Positions 1 to 8,229 are shown, counted from the first letter of the stretch. The stretch is DNA of 48,173 nt from Chloroflexota bacterium (GCA_009391835.1 QWJF01000011.1:1-48173); one strand, 5' to 3'. Notes: generated by a model not told the origin, from the letters alone. Program-made: numbers and translations.

Positions 1-101
1 ATAAGCCTGGCGATCTCCCTCTGGGTCATTCCCACTGCCAGCGAACGGCTCACTTCCTCGCGCTCGCTGGTGCTTAGGCGCATGTATTTTGTGTTTTGCA
101 T
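1..101 (-). CDS. IS30-like transposase, N-terminal fragment (runs off left edge)
   Basis: The reading frame opens with ATG at 101 and runs leftward off the window, so only about 33 residues are visible. They include a phrase of the form RLSTSEREEVSRSL followed by GMTQREIARL. This is the helix-turn-helix opening typical of IS30-family transposases (ER..I...L..G.SQREIA), but other HTH recombinases or regulators begin similarly. The protein would bind the element ends and cut and join DNA with a DDE domain, which would lie outside the window. The element end would fall between this gene and the sigma factor gene at 202. Family assignment rests on a short stretch only. Confidence 0.5.
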   Translation of the reverse strand, partial: MQNTKYMRLSTSEREEVSRSLAVGMTQREIARL

Positions 102-123
102 ACGAACGAATTATCCTTCATTC

Positions 124-148
124 GTTGCACTAAATGTCTGACTCCACC
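124..148. repeat. possible IS30-type terminal inverted repeat
   Basis: Upstream of the transposase start lies a segment beginning GTTGCACT and ending CTCCACC. It resembles in style the roughly 25-bp terminal repeats of IS30-family elements. The partner repeat is outside the window, so neither the pairing nor a target duplication can be tested here. Confidence 0.25.
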
Positions 149-201
149 TTGTTAACCAGGTTGTGTGATACTTTTGGGCTAATCCTCAATAAGTAAGTGA
201 A

Positions 202-741
202 ATGTCCTCACAAACATCCGCAGACATAGGGGTAACTTCAATGGCCTCAGAGGTTGACTGGCAGGAGCTTTACCGGACGCTGTTGCCCAAGGTTTTCCAT
301 TATTTTTCCTATCGTGTAGGCGACACACAGGCCGCTGAAGACCTGACGGCGATTACTTTTGAGCGGGCCTGGCGTCATCGAGGCCGCTATCGGAAGGACC
401 TGGGCAAATTTCAGGCCTGGGTGTTTGGGATTGCCAACAAGGTGTTTCTCGAGCACTTGCGCAGCCCGAAAAACGACGTCTCTTTGGATGAAGTTCGTTT
501 GCCGGGGGAGGGGCTCGTTGACGCCGGGACGGAGGCGCGCGACGATTTTGAGCGCTTGAGTCTGCTGCTGGGCCAGATTCCGGACGAAGACCGCCAATTG
601 CTGGCTTTGAAATATGGCGCTGAACTGACCAACAGAGCCATCGCCAAACTCACCCGGATGAGCGAGAGCAACGTGGGAACGCGTTTGCATCGCCTTGTGC
701 TCAAACTAAGAAGTCAATGGGAGCAGGATTATGAACGATAA
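202..741 (+). CDS. ECF-type RNA polymerase sigma factor
   Basis: This 179-residue protein is a group 4 (ECF) sigma-70 factor that would direct RNA polymerase to a small stress or envelope regulon. Region 2 lies at about residues 20-90, with the phrase AAEDLTAITFERAW and then FQAWVFGIANKVF. Region 4 lies at about 120-175, with LPDE-like IPDEDRQLLALKY and a helix-turn-helix around NRAIAKLTRMSESNVGTRLHR. The gene overlaps the next gene by 11 bases, the usual arrangement of a sigma factor with its membrane-bound partner. No strong ribosome-binding site precedes the ATG at 202, and an in-frame ATG at 241 is an alternative start. It is related in style to the sigma gene at 47022 (both have LTA..F.RA.RH in region 2). 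Confidence 0.85.
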   Translation: MSSQTSADIGVTSMASEVDWQELYRTLLPKVFHYFSYRVGDTQAAEDLTAITFERAWRHRGRYRKDLGKFQAWVFGIANKVFLEHLRSPKNDVSLDEVRLPGEGLVDAGTEARDDFERLSLLLGQIPDEDRQLLALKYGAELTNRAIAKLTRMSESNVGTRLHRLVLKLRSQWEQDYER

Positions 742-1612
742 ATTTCTATACGATGCACGGCCGAAAAATCGTCGGGGTTTTGCACAAGCACTGTATGCCA
801 AGCTAACAGATGCAGAGCCGCAATTGACTCGCTGGCAGGCTTTCATCGGGAACCGCGCGGCGGTGGTTACCAGTGCCCTGGCTTTACTGCTGCTGGCGGC
901 AGTGGCCTATCAAATTCTCTCCCCGCGCTTCCATCACGAAGCTCAAATCAACGGCATTGACATCTACGAGATGGATTACCGCATCGTGCTTCAGCCGGAT
1001 TGGGCCGCTCCGTTAGTTGAGGACGCCCCCGAGGCGCTTTCGGAACCTGGCGAGTCGAGAGGGCTAATCAGCGTCTATACAGCGATGGACCAATTGCCTT
1101 ATCGCATTAAGCTGCCGACCTATTTTCCGGAGGGCATGGAGTTGTTTTAGGAAATCTATAATAATCCTGATCTCTGGAATTACTGGTTTATTCTGCAGTG
1201 GAGTGACCCTGAGACAAAGCGCAGTTTTACAATGATGGTTCATGAAATACAGCAATATACGGTTGAGGAATTGCGTGTAGTGCCCGGCGCTTGGGAAACC
1301 ATTGATTTGGGTGGGATTCAAGGTTTGCTGGTGCGCGGCAATTTCGAGCCGCCCTTTGATTCGGAGGAAGAGTACATGGCCTTCGCTGATTCCGAAGAGC
1401 GCTTTACCTACGCCTACTGGAACGTAGCGTTGGGGCTGCGCCTACTCTGGGTGGATAATGGCGTTTACTACGAACTTGTCAGTCCGAATATGGCAATCTC
1501 TCCGGCCGACTTCAAGCTCCAAGGTCAAGATACGCTGGATTACATGTTGCCGAGCATTTCAGAGGATGAGTTGATCCGGATAGCTGAATCAATTGTCAGC
1601 CAATCCGACTAG
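731..1612 (+). pseudogene. membrane-anchored anti-sigma-like protein interrupted by an amber codon
   Basis: The reading frame starts at 731, overlapping the ECF sigma gene, and would encode 293 residues. An in-frame TAG at 1148-1150 (codon 140) interrupts it, and the same frame continues open to TAG at 1612. The first part has a cytoplasmic tail and one transmembrane helix (about residues 46-64). Just before the stop is a motif of the type YRIKLPTYFPEG, seen in DUF4367-like extracytoplasmic domains of anti-sigma or lipoprotein-sorting proteins. The continuation (EIYNNPDLW onward) reads smoothly as the rest of that domain, so a single substitution or a sequencing error explains the break best. 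Context suggests an anti-sigma role. If the stop is real, the sensor domain is lost while the membrane anchor remains. Confidence 0.7.
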
Positions 1613-1613
1613 T

Positions 1614-1644
1614 AAAAAGCCCCGGCAAACGCCGGGGCTTTTTT
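1614..1644. terminator. bidirectional intrinsic terminator
   Basis: A 13-bp arm AAAAAGCCCCGGC at 1614-1626, a loop AAAC, and the complementary arm at 1631-1643 run into a T tract. It sits between convergent genes (stop at 1612, and stop at 1643 on the other strand) and can serve both. Confidence 0.93.
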
Positions 1645-2338
1645 ATTTGGGTGGGTTCAGAATCATATTCAGCCGCTTAAGTTGGGCTTTATTCAGCCCG
1701 TTATCACTTTCGCTCTTAGTCACCACGCCCTTGAGCTTTTTGGCCAGTACGGCCGGGAAGGGCGCGTCCCCGGTTTGCACGTTGGCCTGATCCGAGAGAA
1801 ACACCACCGCGGCCTGCACGTGCAGTGGATCCTTTGCGTCCCAGTGTTTTTCGAGCAGGCGATCCAGCAGCCCGGCCTCGATCATGGCCTCAAAATGCGG
1901 ACGCCCCAGGCGCTCCTGGGTGAAGCGCTGCCAGAATCGTTTGAAAATATTACCGCCGCGTAAATCCCAGCGCTGCTTTTCCTTGTTGAAGAAAATCTCT
2001 CCCGAAGTGAATTTGGGCAGCAGGAGCCACAGCCCAGCCGGGCCAATCAACAGATGTTGGGCGGGGCTGCGCTGATGGTAGATCGTGTAGCTGTCGTCGA
2101 GCGATTTCAGGGCGCTGTTGATGGCCAGGTCGGGGCGCTTGCTCCAACGCCCAAAATAGAGGCCGAGTTGCACGAGCAGGATGCCGCCCAGCAGGAAAAG
2201 GAAATAGCGGCCGAGTTGGCCATCCGTGTTGAACAGCACGAATACGGCGGCGACCAGCATGAGCATGCCGCCCAGGTTGGCCACCAGGGCGAGGCGGCTG
2301 TTGCGCCGGTAGAGGGCTTCGTTGTCAATGATTTTCAT
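1643..2338 (-). CDS. two-helix membrane protein with NERD-like domain
   Basis: The protein has 231 residues. Two hydrophobic helices lie near the N terminus (about residues 18-36 and 42-62). A soluble domain follows with HLLIGPAGLWLLLPKF, which resembles the opening strands of NERD (nuclease-related) domains, where a conserved 'iGP.GvfvI' phrase occurs. The catalytic residues of a PD-(D/E)XK-like fold cannot be confirmed by eye. The gene starts four bases after the plsX stop and is surely cotranscribed with it. Its function is unknown, and the NERD resemblance is an inference from a short motif. Confidence 0.7.
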   Translation of the reverse strand: MKIIDNEALYRRNSRLALVANLGGMLMLVAAVFVLFNTDGQLGRYFLFLLGGILLVQLGLYFGRWSKRPDLAINSALKSLDDSYTIYHQRSPAQHLLIGPAGLWLLLPKFTSGEIFFNKEKQRWDLRGGNIFKRFWQRFTQERLGRPHFEAMIEAGLLDRLLEKHWDAKDPLHVQAAVVFLSDQANVQTGDAPFPAVLAKKLKGVVTKSESDNGLNKAQLKRLNMILNPPK

Positions 2339-2342
2339 TAGG

Positions 2343-3332
2343 TCAGGCGACTTCCAGGGCGCTTTCGATGGCTTCTCGTAAGGAGTTGATCAGGCCGACT
2401 TTCACAGATTGGCGCGCCAGCTTGATGGCGCTGAACAGCGCGGTGCCATCCGAGCGGCCGTGGCCCACGAAGACCAGCCCGTTAAGACCCAGCAGGGGCG
2501 CGGCGCCCACCTGGCGAGAGTCCAGATCTTTGCGCAATTCGTTGAAGGCAGGGCGGGCCAGCAGGCCACCGATCTTTGTGCGCGTCGAGGCCATCATCTC
2601 CGTGCGCAATCGGTCGGTGATGAATTTGGCGACAGCTTCGCTACCCTTCATCAGCACGTTGCCGGTGAAGCCGTCGGTGACGGCCACATCCGCATCGCCG
2701 CCGAATATCTCTTTGCCCTCCACGTTGCCAATAAAGTTCAGTGAGCTGGCTTCCAGCAGTGGGTAGGTCTCCTTGACCAGTTCGTTGCCCTTGCCGGCCT
2801 CCTCCCCGTTGGAGACCAAGCCGACGCGCGGATTCTTTACGCCCAATACCTGCTCGGCGTAAACGGATCCCATCAGCGCAAATTGCAGCAAATATTCAGG
2901 CTTACATTCGGCGTTGGCGCCGATATCCAGCACGACGCAATGACCGGAGGCAGTGGGGAAGAGCACACTGAGCGCCGGGCGCCTGACGCCCTTCATGCGT
3001 TTCAGCCGCGCCAGCCCGATGCCCAGCGCACCGGCTGTGTTGCCGGCGGTTACCAAGGCGTCGGCCTCCCCGTTGGAGATTAGGTCCATGCCGACACCCA
3101 TCGAATTCTTGACTCGGCGGAGCACGCCGTGCGAGATATGGTCGGACATCTCGAAGACCTCATCAGCATGCACCAACTCGATATTTTTGGCGCTGCCGAG
3201 CATGGGGGCGAGCACCTGACGATCGCCGACCAGGATCAGGGGTTCGTCAAATTCGCGACTGGCTTGAAGGGCAGCCTGCACCTCTGGCTCGGGATGCTGG
3301 TCGCTGCCCATTGCATCGAGCACGATGCGCAT
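2343..3332 (-). CDS. plsX: phosphate acyltransferase PlsX
   Basis: PlsX converts acyl-ACP and phosphate to acyl-phosphate, the acyl donor for PlsY in the first step of phospholipid synthesis. The 329-residue product begins MRIVLDAMGSDQHPEPEV, the family signature. It also has ALVTAGNTAGALG, ALSVLFPTASG and a C-terminal GLNGLVFVGHGRSDGTA, all typical of PlsX. A longer frame reaches 3431, but the start at 3332 is preceded by CGGAGGACGC and matches the family N terminus. The gene is followed closely by the NERD-like membrane gene. It lies divergent from tRNA-Leu rather than in the usual plsX-fab cluster, which here begins several kilobases away. Confidence 0.96.
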   Translation of the reverse strand: MRIVLDAMGSDQHPEPEVQAALQASREFDEPLILVGDRQVLAPMLGSAKNIELVHADEVFEMSDHISHGVLRRVKNSMGVGMDLISNGEADALVTAGNTAGALGIGLARLKRMKGVRRPALSVLFPTASGHCVVLDIGANAECKPEYLLQFALMGSVYAEQVLGVKNPRVGLVSNGEEAGKGNELVKETYPLLEASSLNFIGNVEGKEIFGGDADVAVTDGFTGNVLMKGSEAVAKFITDRLRTEMMASTRTKIGGLLARPAFNELRKDLDSRQVGAAPLLGLNGLVFVGHGRSDGTALFSAIKLARQSVKVGLINSLREAIESALEVA

Positions 3333-3363
3333 GCGTCCTCCGTGGGTTAAATTGGGGGCTGGG

Positions 3364-3391
3364 TTGACATTGGTAACCCGGAGATTATAAT
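3364..3391 (+). promoter_or_regulatory. sigma-A promoter of tRNA-Leu
   Basis: A perfect TTGACA (3364-3369) and a perfect TATAAT (3386-3391) are separated by 16 bp. They place the transcription start a few bases before the mature tRNA 5' end at 3402. It is one of the two strongest promoters visible in the window. Confidence 0.93.
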
Positions 3392-3401
3392 ACCTCGGCC
3401 A

Positions 3402-3483
3402 GCGCTGGTGCTGGAACTGGTAGACAGGCACGGTTGAGGGCCGTGTGCCTTCGGGCGTGAGGGTTCGATTCCCTCCCAGCGCA
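3402..3483 (+). tRNA. tRNA-Leu (anticodon GAG)
   Basis: The acceptor stem GCGCTGG (3402-3408) pairs with CCAGCGC (3476-3482), and the discriminator base is A3483. The anticodon stem is CACGG/CCGTG with loop TTGAGGG, so the anticodon at 3436-3438 is GAG, reading CTC and CTT. A long variable arm, as in all tRNA-Leu, sits at about 3446-3458. The T arm is GAGGG-TTCGATT-CCCTC. The 3' CCA is not encoded. Confidence 0.96.
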
Positions 3484-3488
3484 CTCGA

Positions 3489-3519
3489 TGGGCCTGCATT
3501 CGCAGGCCCATTTTCTTTT
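3489..3519 (+). terminator. intrinsic terminator of tRNA-Leu
   Basis: TGGGCCTGC (3489-3497) pairs with GCAGGCCCA (3502-3510) over a four-base loop. It is followed by TTTTCTTTT. It ends the tRNA transcript just before the nnr start at 3539. Confidence 0.9.
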
Positions 3520-3526
3520 CAAGCCG

Positions 3527-3532
3527 TATAAT
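3527..3532 (+). promoter_or_regulatory. -10 element, TATAAT six bases before an ATG (leaderless candidate)
   Basis: A perfect TATAAT ends six bases before the ATG at 3539, so transcription from this element would begin at or next to the start codon. No good -35 hexamer is visible at the expected distance, and the tRNA terminator overlaps that region. Confidence 0.5.
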
Positions 3533-3538
3533 CCAAAC

Positions 3539-5068
3539 ATGGCAAAACTTGTTTCCGTAGCGGAGATGGTGTCGGTTGAGCGGGCAGCGAACGCGGCCGG
3601 CTTGAGCCATGCTCAGATGATGGAGAACGCCGGGCGCAACCTGGCGGAGACACTGCTTGCGTTCAGCCAGGACGAGGAAAGCTCGGTGCTGGCGCTGGTC
3701 GGTAAGGGCAACAACGGGGGCGACTCGTTGGTGGCGCTAGCGGCGCTGGCCGAACAGGGTTGGCAGACCAGTGCCTATCTCGTTGAGCGGGAAAGAGATG
3801 ACTATGTTGAGCGGCTGGAAGATAGCGGTGGACTCGTGCTGGAGCACGGCAATATCGGCGTGCTTCGAGAAGCGATTGCGGGCCACGAGATGCTACTGGA
3901 CGGACTGCTGGGTACCGGAATCACATTGCCGCTGCGCGCGCCCATCCCTGAAATGCTGGCCGCCGCCAAAGAGACGCTGGATGACCTCGACGGTGCGCCC
4001 TTGGTGATCGCCGTGGATTGCCCCTCGGGAATGGATTGTGACAACGGCGAGGCGGCCTCCGAAACACTGGCAGCAGACCTGACGGTGTGCATGGCGGCGG
4101 TCAAAAACGGCATGCTGTACCCACAGGCTTTTAATTTGCTGGGCGAGCTGGCGATTGTGGAAATAGGACTGCTGGAGGATCTGCCCGAATGGACGGCCAT
4201 TCAGCGCTACGCGATTGACGAGGCGATGGCGCTGGAGGCACTGCCAGAGCGTCGCCCTGATTCGCATAAAGGCAGTTTTGGCACCGCTTTGATTGTGGCG
4301 GGCTCCGGACATTATCCGGGGGCGGCCTTGCTTGCCGGGCGCGCCGCAGCCCGCAGCGGGGCCGGTTTGATCCGTGTGGCGACAACGGCACCAGTACAGG
4401 CCATGCTGGCCGGGCACATGCCGGAGGCCACCTGGCTGCCCCTGCCCGATGCCGAGGGCTGGATTGCCGCTGAGGCTGCAGAAGTGATCGCGGGTGAGCT
4501 GAAGACGGCATCGGTGATTCTGATGGGGCCCGGCTTTGGTTTGGAAGATACTACGCGCGCGTTTGTGAGCCATTTGCTGGCATCGAAAATTTTGCCCCCG
4601 ATGGTGGTGGATGCAGATGGATTGAAGCTGTTGGCTAAAATTAAGGATGGGCCAAGGCGCCTGCCCGCTGATTCAATCTTGACGCCACACCCCGGCGAGA
4701 TGGCCATACTCACGGGCTTGGCTCTGGCGGAAATTCAAAGCGATCGAGAAGGGCTGGCTCGGCGTTTTGCTGGCGAATGGGGTCAGGTGCTGGTGCTAAA
4801 GGGGGCTTTTACAGTGGTGGCCGCGCCCGATGGGCGTACGGCGATCTTGCCGTTGGCTAGCTCAGCCCTGGCCACAGCCGGGACCGGAGACGTGCTGGCC
4901 GGCATTATTACGGGATTGCGCGCCCAAGGCGTGGCGCCGTTTGAAGCTGCTTGTACAGGCATTTGGCTGCACGGGGAAGCTGGGCTGCAAGCCGCTTACT
5001 ATCAAGGCAGTGAAGCCAGCGTGGTTGCGGGGGATTTGCTGGATGAACTGGGAGAGTTGCTCGGCTAG
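3539..5068 (+). CDS. nnr: bifunctional NAD(P)H-hydrate epimerase / ADP-dependent NAD(P)H-hydrate dehydratase
   Basis: The 509-residue enzyme repairs damaged hydrated NAD(P)H (NAD(P)HX). The N-terminal epimerase half (about 1-215) has MMENAGRNLAE, GKGNNGGDSLVAL and VAVDCPSGMDCDNGE. The C-terminal ribokinase-like dehydratase half (about 225-509) has GSFGTALIVAGSGHYPGAA, DADGLKLL, TPHPGEMAILTG and STALATAGTGDVLAGIITG-like residues forming the nucleotide site. The start at 3539 gives the family N terminus (LVSVAEM...ERAANAAGLS). A frame-extended start at 3488 would lie inside the tRNA terminator. No Shine-Dalgarno sequence is present, and a TATAAT lies six bases upstream, so the mRNA may be leaderless. 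Confidence 0.95.
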   Translation: MAKLVSVAEMVSVERAANAAGLSHAQMMENAGRNLAETLLAFSQDEESSVLALVGKGNNGGDSLVALAALAEQGWQTSAYLVERERDDYVERLEDSGGLVLEHGNIGVLREAIAGHEMLLDGLLGTGITLPLRAPIPEMLAAAKETLDDLDGAPLVIAVDCPSGMDCDNGEAASETLAADLTVCMAAVKNGMLYPQAFNLLGELAIVEIGLLEDLPEWTAIQRYAIDEAMALEALPERRPDSHKGSFGTALIVAGSGHYPGAALLAGRAAARSGAGLIRVATTAPVQAMLAGHMPEATWLPLPDAEGWIAAEAAEVIAGELKTASVILMGPGFGLEDTTRAFVSHLLASKILPPMVVDADGLKLLAKIKDGPRRLPADSILTPHPGEMAILTGLALAEIQSDREGLARRFAGEWGQVLVLKGAFTVVAAPDGRTAILPLASSALATAGTGDVLAGIITGLRAQGVAPFEAACTGIWLHGEAGLQAAYYQGSEASVVAGDLLDELGELLG

Positions 5069-5090
5069 ATTATGCCAGGAGCCTGCAAAC

Positions 5091-5120
5091 AAAAAAGGGC
5101 TGCATGTGCAGCCCTTTTTT
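5091..5120. terminator. bidirectional intrinsic terminator
   Basis: AAAAAAGGGCTGC (5091-5103), a four-base loop, then GCAGCCCTTTTTT (5108-5120). It separates nnr from the convergent YtxH gene. Confidence 0.93.
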
Positions 5121-5134
5121 GTTTGGGTGGATGT

Positions 5135-5530
5135 TTAGGATTTCTTGCTATCGGATTTGCCGCTGGAATTGGCTTTCTTCGTCTTCGGCGGGGCTTTGGC
5201 GGCCTCGATAACGTTTTCCACGCGGCTGCGCTGCTCTTCCAGCACTACCTGGCCACGCTCGCGCAATTCCTCGGCGCGCTGGCGGGCCATCTGAGCCAAT
5301 TCGTCGGCCCGTGAGCGGGCTTCGCCAGCGGCGGCTTCCGCATGGGCATAAGCAGCTTCAAGGGACTCGGTGGTCTTATCCTTGAGTTCGCCGCCTTTTT
5401 CCTTGAGCATGGCGCGGGTCTCTTCGCCGGATTGCGGCGCCATCAGCAAGGCTACTGCTGAGCCGATGAGGCCGCCCACCAGAAAACCGGACAGAAAATT
5501 CCCGAGGTCACTACCATTTCGATCTGACAT
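5135..5530 (-). CDS. YtxH-family membrane-anchored protein
   Basis: This 131-residue protein has an N-terminal hydrophobic, glycine-rich segment (NFLSGFLVGGLIGSAVALL, about residues 12-30). It is followed at once by MAPQSGEETR, the hallmark of YtxH-family general-stress proteins. The rest is a long Ala/Glu/Arg-rich helix likely to form a coiled coil, ending in a lysine/serine-rich tail. Its molecular role in the family is unknown. The neighbouring upstream gene (5559-6017) encodes another small membrane protein with an amphipathic C-terminal region, and the pair probably act together at the cell envelope. Confidence 0.85.
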   Translation of the reverse strand: MSDRNGSDLGNFLSGFLVGGLIGSAVALLMAPQSGEETRAMLKEKGGELKDKTTESLEAAYAHAEAAAGEARSRADELAQMARQRAEELRERGQVVLEEQRSRVENVIEAAKAPPKTKKANSSGKSDSKKS

Positions 5531-5558
5531 GTTGTACTCCTTTTTATCTAAGTTAATT

Positions 5559-6017
5559 TCAGTTTTTTCGGCGGAAGTTGAGCATGTCCGCCGCGCGGCG
5601 CACAGCCGCCATTGTTGAATTGACTTTCATCACCGGGCCAACCAGGTTTTGGCTCAGGAAAGCTGCCGTGCCCCGCAAGGTGTCGGCGGCGCGGCTGGTG
5701 GATTCGAGGATGGGTCGTACCTCGTTTTGGATCAAATTGATCAACCTGGCAAGTTGCACCAGCAGGATGACCAAGGCGAGGCCAATAATCATAAATTCCA
5801 ACACAAGCACGATGATGAAAATATCACGCAGCGTCTCGGTGGGGGCACCCGGCTGAAGCAAGAAGATTACGGCGTAGATGAGCCCGGCAAGCAGCAGAAC
5901 TGCAAAAGCGACCAGCGCAAACGCCATGAGGCGTTGACGCCCCAAGCTGGAAGCTCCGCTATCCAACCGCGGAGTACCGCGTCCGTTTTCGTCCCCTGAG
6001 TATGTTCGTTCGGCCAT
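5559..6017 (-). CDS. small membrane protein, two transmembrane helices (DUF948-like C terminus)
   Basis: The 152-residue protein has a polar N terminus and two hydrophobic helices (about residues 30-53 and 66-90). A helical C-terminal part (LARLINLIQNEVRPILEST, then RGTAAFLSQNLVGPVM) resembles DUF948-type proteins, often found beside YtxH proteins. It lies upstream of the YtxH gene, in the same direction, with a 28-base gap. A TATAAT lies eight bases before the ATG, so the leader would be at most one or two bases. The function is not known. Confidence 0.75.
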   Translation of the reverse strand: MAERTYSGDENGRGTPRLDSGASSLGRQRLMAFALVAFAVLLLAGLIYAVIFLLQPGAPTETLRDIFIIVLVLEFMIIGLALVILLVQLARLINLIQNEVRPILESTSRAADTLRGTAAFLSQNLVGPVMKVNSTMAAVRRAADMLNFRRKN

Positions 6018-6088
6018 AAGAATCTATTATAGCGTACGGGTTTCGGGAACTAACTCGACGAGAATTAGCTAAGCTGCTATTAACCCAG

Positions 6089-7351
6089 CTATTCGGACCA
6101 GGCGACTACCTGATCTTCAATGATCTGCCCATTGGCGCCCCCGCCTTCGACAAAACGAAGGTCTTTGGTGGCTTCAAGGTGCAGGCATTGGGCGTCGGCG
6201 CAGTAGCGGTAGGCCAGCGGAGCGGCGAAATTGGTGGGGCTATAGAGCTTGTAGGCATAGTGCCCGCCGCCCAGGGGCCACATTGGGAGGGGAGTGCCCC
6301 AATCCACCAACTTGAACTGGATATAGGCCCCGCCCTCGATGAGGCCGACCAGATCGAACCAGATGGGTTCAGAGGTGCCGACCGTCCAGCCAGGGATGCG
6401 ATCCTCGATCACCCGGCCCTCGTCCTCAGCAGACAGGATTAGCTGGCGCAAAATAAAATCGCCGTCGTCGTCATGTTCGGCGTTCCAGAAGCCATCCCCC
6501 AGCGTGTATTTGTAGCGTATATCTTTGCCCACAGGCAAGTCCAGGGACAGCGAGTAACGGCCATCTTCGAGAATAGTGAACGCTGGGGCGCTGGCAAATT
6601 GCTGCAGGTCGCCGGCAATGTGCAGCGGTACGCCGGGCACGCTGCCCTCAGGAGGCTGCGCCACCAATACGACGGTCACCGTTTCAAGCGGATTCAATGC
6701 AATCTGAGCGGGGGTATCCGTATCGGCGGCCACCAAAGCACCCTGCTGGAAGGAGCGATAGCGCCCGGTGGGATCGATGATTACCAGGTTGTGCAAGCCC
6801 TGCGGCAGGCGGCCCAGCAAGAAATAACCATCGGATGCGGTTTCGGTTTGCAGGCCCCCGGCGCCCACGTGAATGCCGGCGAGAGGCTGGCCGGCCTCAT
6901 CGGTAATGATTCCACTGAGTTGGCCGCCAGCCGGAGACGTGGGCAGGTCTGCCCAGGCGACCACCAGATCGTGTGCAATGTGTCCGGGCCCATCCGCCAG
7001 ATAGAAGCGTCCGGGGAGCAGTTGCCCGTTTAGGCTGATTTCTTCCACGGATTGCTCAGATTGGCGGGCGTAGCGATAGGTGAGACGCGTGCCCAAGGGC
7101 ACGGATAATGTCAGGCTAAAACTGCGCTCGCCGTCGGTCACCATCTTGATGGCTTCAGAGTTGAATGAGGCGCCCGTTACTTCGTCTAGCAAGACCAGGT
7201 TAACGCCATCACGCTCTGGGGTGTTCTCGGGCACCAGCACATTGAAGCTTACTTCGACACTGGCTGGGAGGTTGAAGTTGCTCAGTGCCGGTCCGGACCC
7301 ACACCCAGTGAGCAAAACGAGCAGAACGGCTGTGATGGCGATGCGCTTCAT
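6089..7351 (-). CDS. secreted lipoprotein with carboxypeptidase-regulatory-like and carbohydrate-module-like domains
   Basis: The product has 420 residues from the ATG at 7351. It has a type II signal peptide with lipobox LTGC (Cys17), so it is lipid-anchored outside the membrane. Residues about 140-215 (SGIITDEAGQPLAGIHV, SDGYFLLGRLPQGLHNLVI) form a carboxypeptidase-D regulatory-like beta domain. Flanking segments repeat phrases such as LTYRYAR, IRYKYTLGDGFWN and LAYRYCADAQC, reminiscent of starch-binding or CBM48-like beta-sandwiches used to bind glycans. No catalytic domain is seen. The ATG overlaps the tatC stop as ATGA, so it is translationally coupled to the Tat operon. The longer frame to 7528 is rejected because it would bury the signal peptide. 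Confidence 0.8.
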   Translation of the reverse strand: MKRIAITAVLLVLLTGCGSGPALSNFNLPASVEVSFNVLVPENTPERDGVNLVLLDEVTGASFNSEAIKMVTDGERSFSLTLSVPLGTRLTYRYARQSEQSVEEISLNGQLLPGRFYLADGPGHIAHDLVVAWADLPTSPAGGQLSGIITDEAGQPLAGIHVGAGGLQTETASDGYFLLGRLPQGLHNLVIIDPTGRYRSFQQGALVAADTDTPAQIALNPLETVTVVLVAQPPEGSVPGVPLHIAGDLQQFASAPAFTILEDGRYSLSLDLPVGKDIRYKYTLGDGFWNAEHDDDGDFILRQLILSAEDEGRVIEDRIPGWTVGTSEPIWFDLVGLIEGGAYIQFKLVDWGTPLPMWPLGGGHYAYKLYSPTNFAAPLAYRYCADAQCLHLEATKDLRFVEGGGANGQIIEDQVVAWSE

Positions 7352-8229
7352 ACGAGCCCCTTCTTCTTCAGGCGCGCTCGGCGCTGGCCTTCTGCCAGGC
7401 TGGCCGTGCCGACACTCATAAAATAGAGTAAGACGAGCGGGACCCAAACGAGCAGCATATTGATGGGATCGATTGTGGGGGTGATCGCCGCGGCCAGCAC
7501 GGATAGCAGCACCACGGCGATGCGCCATTGAGCGCGCAGCAGCCGGGCGGGCAGGATGCCCATTGCGGCCAGCACGTAAGCCACCAATGGAAACTCAAAG
7601 GCGACGCCGATCCAGAACATCAATCCGGTGGCAAAAGCAATGTAAGACGAGGGCCGCACGAGCGTGGGGATGCCCATAAAACCGAGCAGGAAGGGCAACG
7701 CCTCGGGCAGGATGTAGTAATAGGTGAAAGCCATACCTCCCAAGAAGAAGATCGCCACCAAGGGAATAGCCAGCAGCCCGGTGATGCGCGCCCGGCGTGA
7801 TAGGCCGGGCGCGGCGAAGAGCAAGAGTTCCAGGCTGATGTAGGGCAGCGTAACGGCGAAGGCGGTGATCAGGGTGACGCGCATGATGACGCCAATCGGC
7901 TCGGTAACTTCAATGGCTTGCAACTCTGAGATGCCGCCAATGGGGGCGGCCAGCCAATCCAGGAGCTGGGAGGAATAGACAAACACAAAGCCGGCTACCA
8001 GAATTAGGGCCACCGCCGAGCGCAATAGGTGGCCGCGCAGGGCAGCAAGGTGAACGAGCAAATCGCCCGGGTTTTCAACCGCTTTTTGCACGGTCTCGCC
8101 GATAGGGGTATCTTCAGGGTCTTCACTGGAGAGCGTTTTCCAGCCTTCGGCGATGCCGCGCGCCATCCAGGCAAGTAGTCGAAGTGGAGAGGTTAACAGC
8201 CACCAGAGGGCGCGCAATAATCCGCGCAT
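7348..8229 (-). CDS. tatC: Sec-independent protein translocase TatC
   Basis: TatC is the polytopic membrane receptor for twin-arginine signal peptides. The 293-residue protein has six predicted helices between about residues 70 and 275 and a conserved opening DLLVHLAALRGHLLRS (the family's 'hL.eLR.r'). Also conserved are the LLFAAPGLSRRAR cytoplasmic loop and FEFPLVAYVLAAMGIL. An unusual N-terminal extension of about 50 residues (MRGLLRALWW..., with an amphipathic helix) precedes the core. It directly abuts tatA/B (no spacer) and overlaps the lipoprotein gene downstream, forming a tatA-tatC-lipoprotein unit. Confidence 0.95.
   Translation of the reverse strand: MRGLLRALWWLLTSPLRLLAWMARGIAEGWKTLSSEDPEDTPIGETVQKAVENPGDLLVHLAALRGHLLRSAVALILVAGFVFVYSSQLLDWLAAPIGGISELQAIEVTEPIGVIMRVTLITAFAVTLPYISLELLLFAAPGLSRRARITGLLAIPLVAIFFLGGMAFTYYYILPEALPFLLGFMGIPTLVRPSSYIAFATGLMFWIGVAFEFPLVAYVLAAMGILPARLLRAQWRIAVVLLSVLAAAITPTIDPINMLLVWVPLVLLYFMSVGTASLAEGQRRARLKKKGLV

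Noticed and set aside
3893-4573. 226-codon frame opposite nnr
   Set aside because: Shadow frame; the plus strand has complete nnr motifs.
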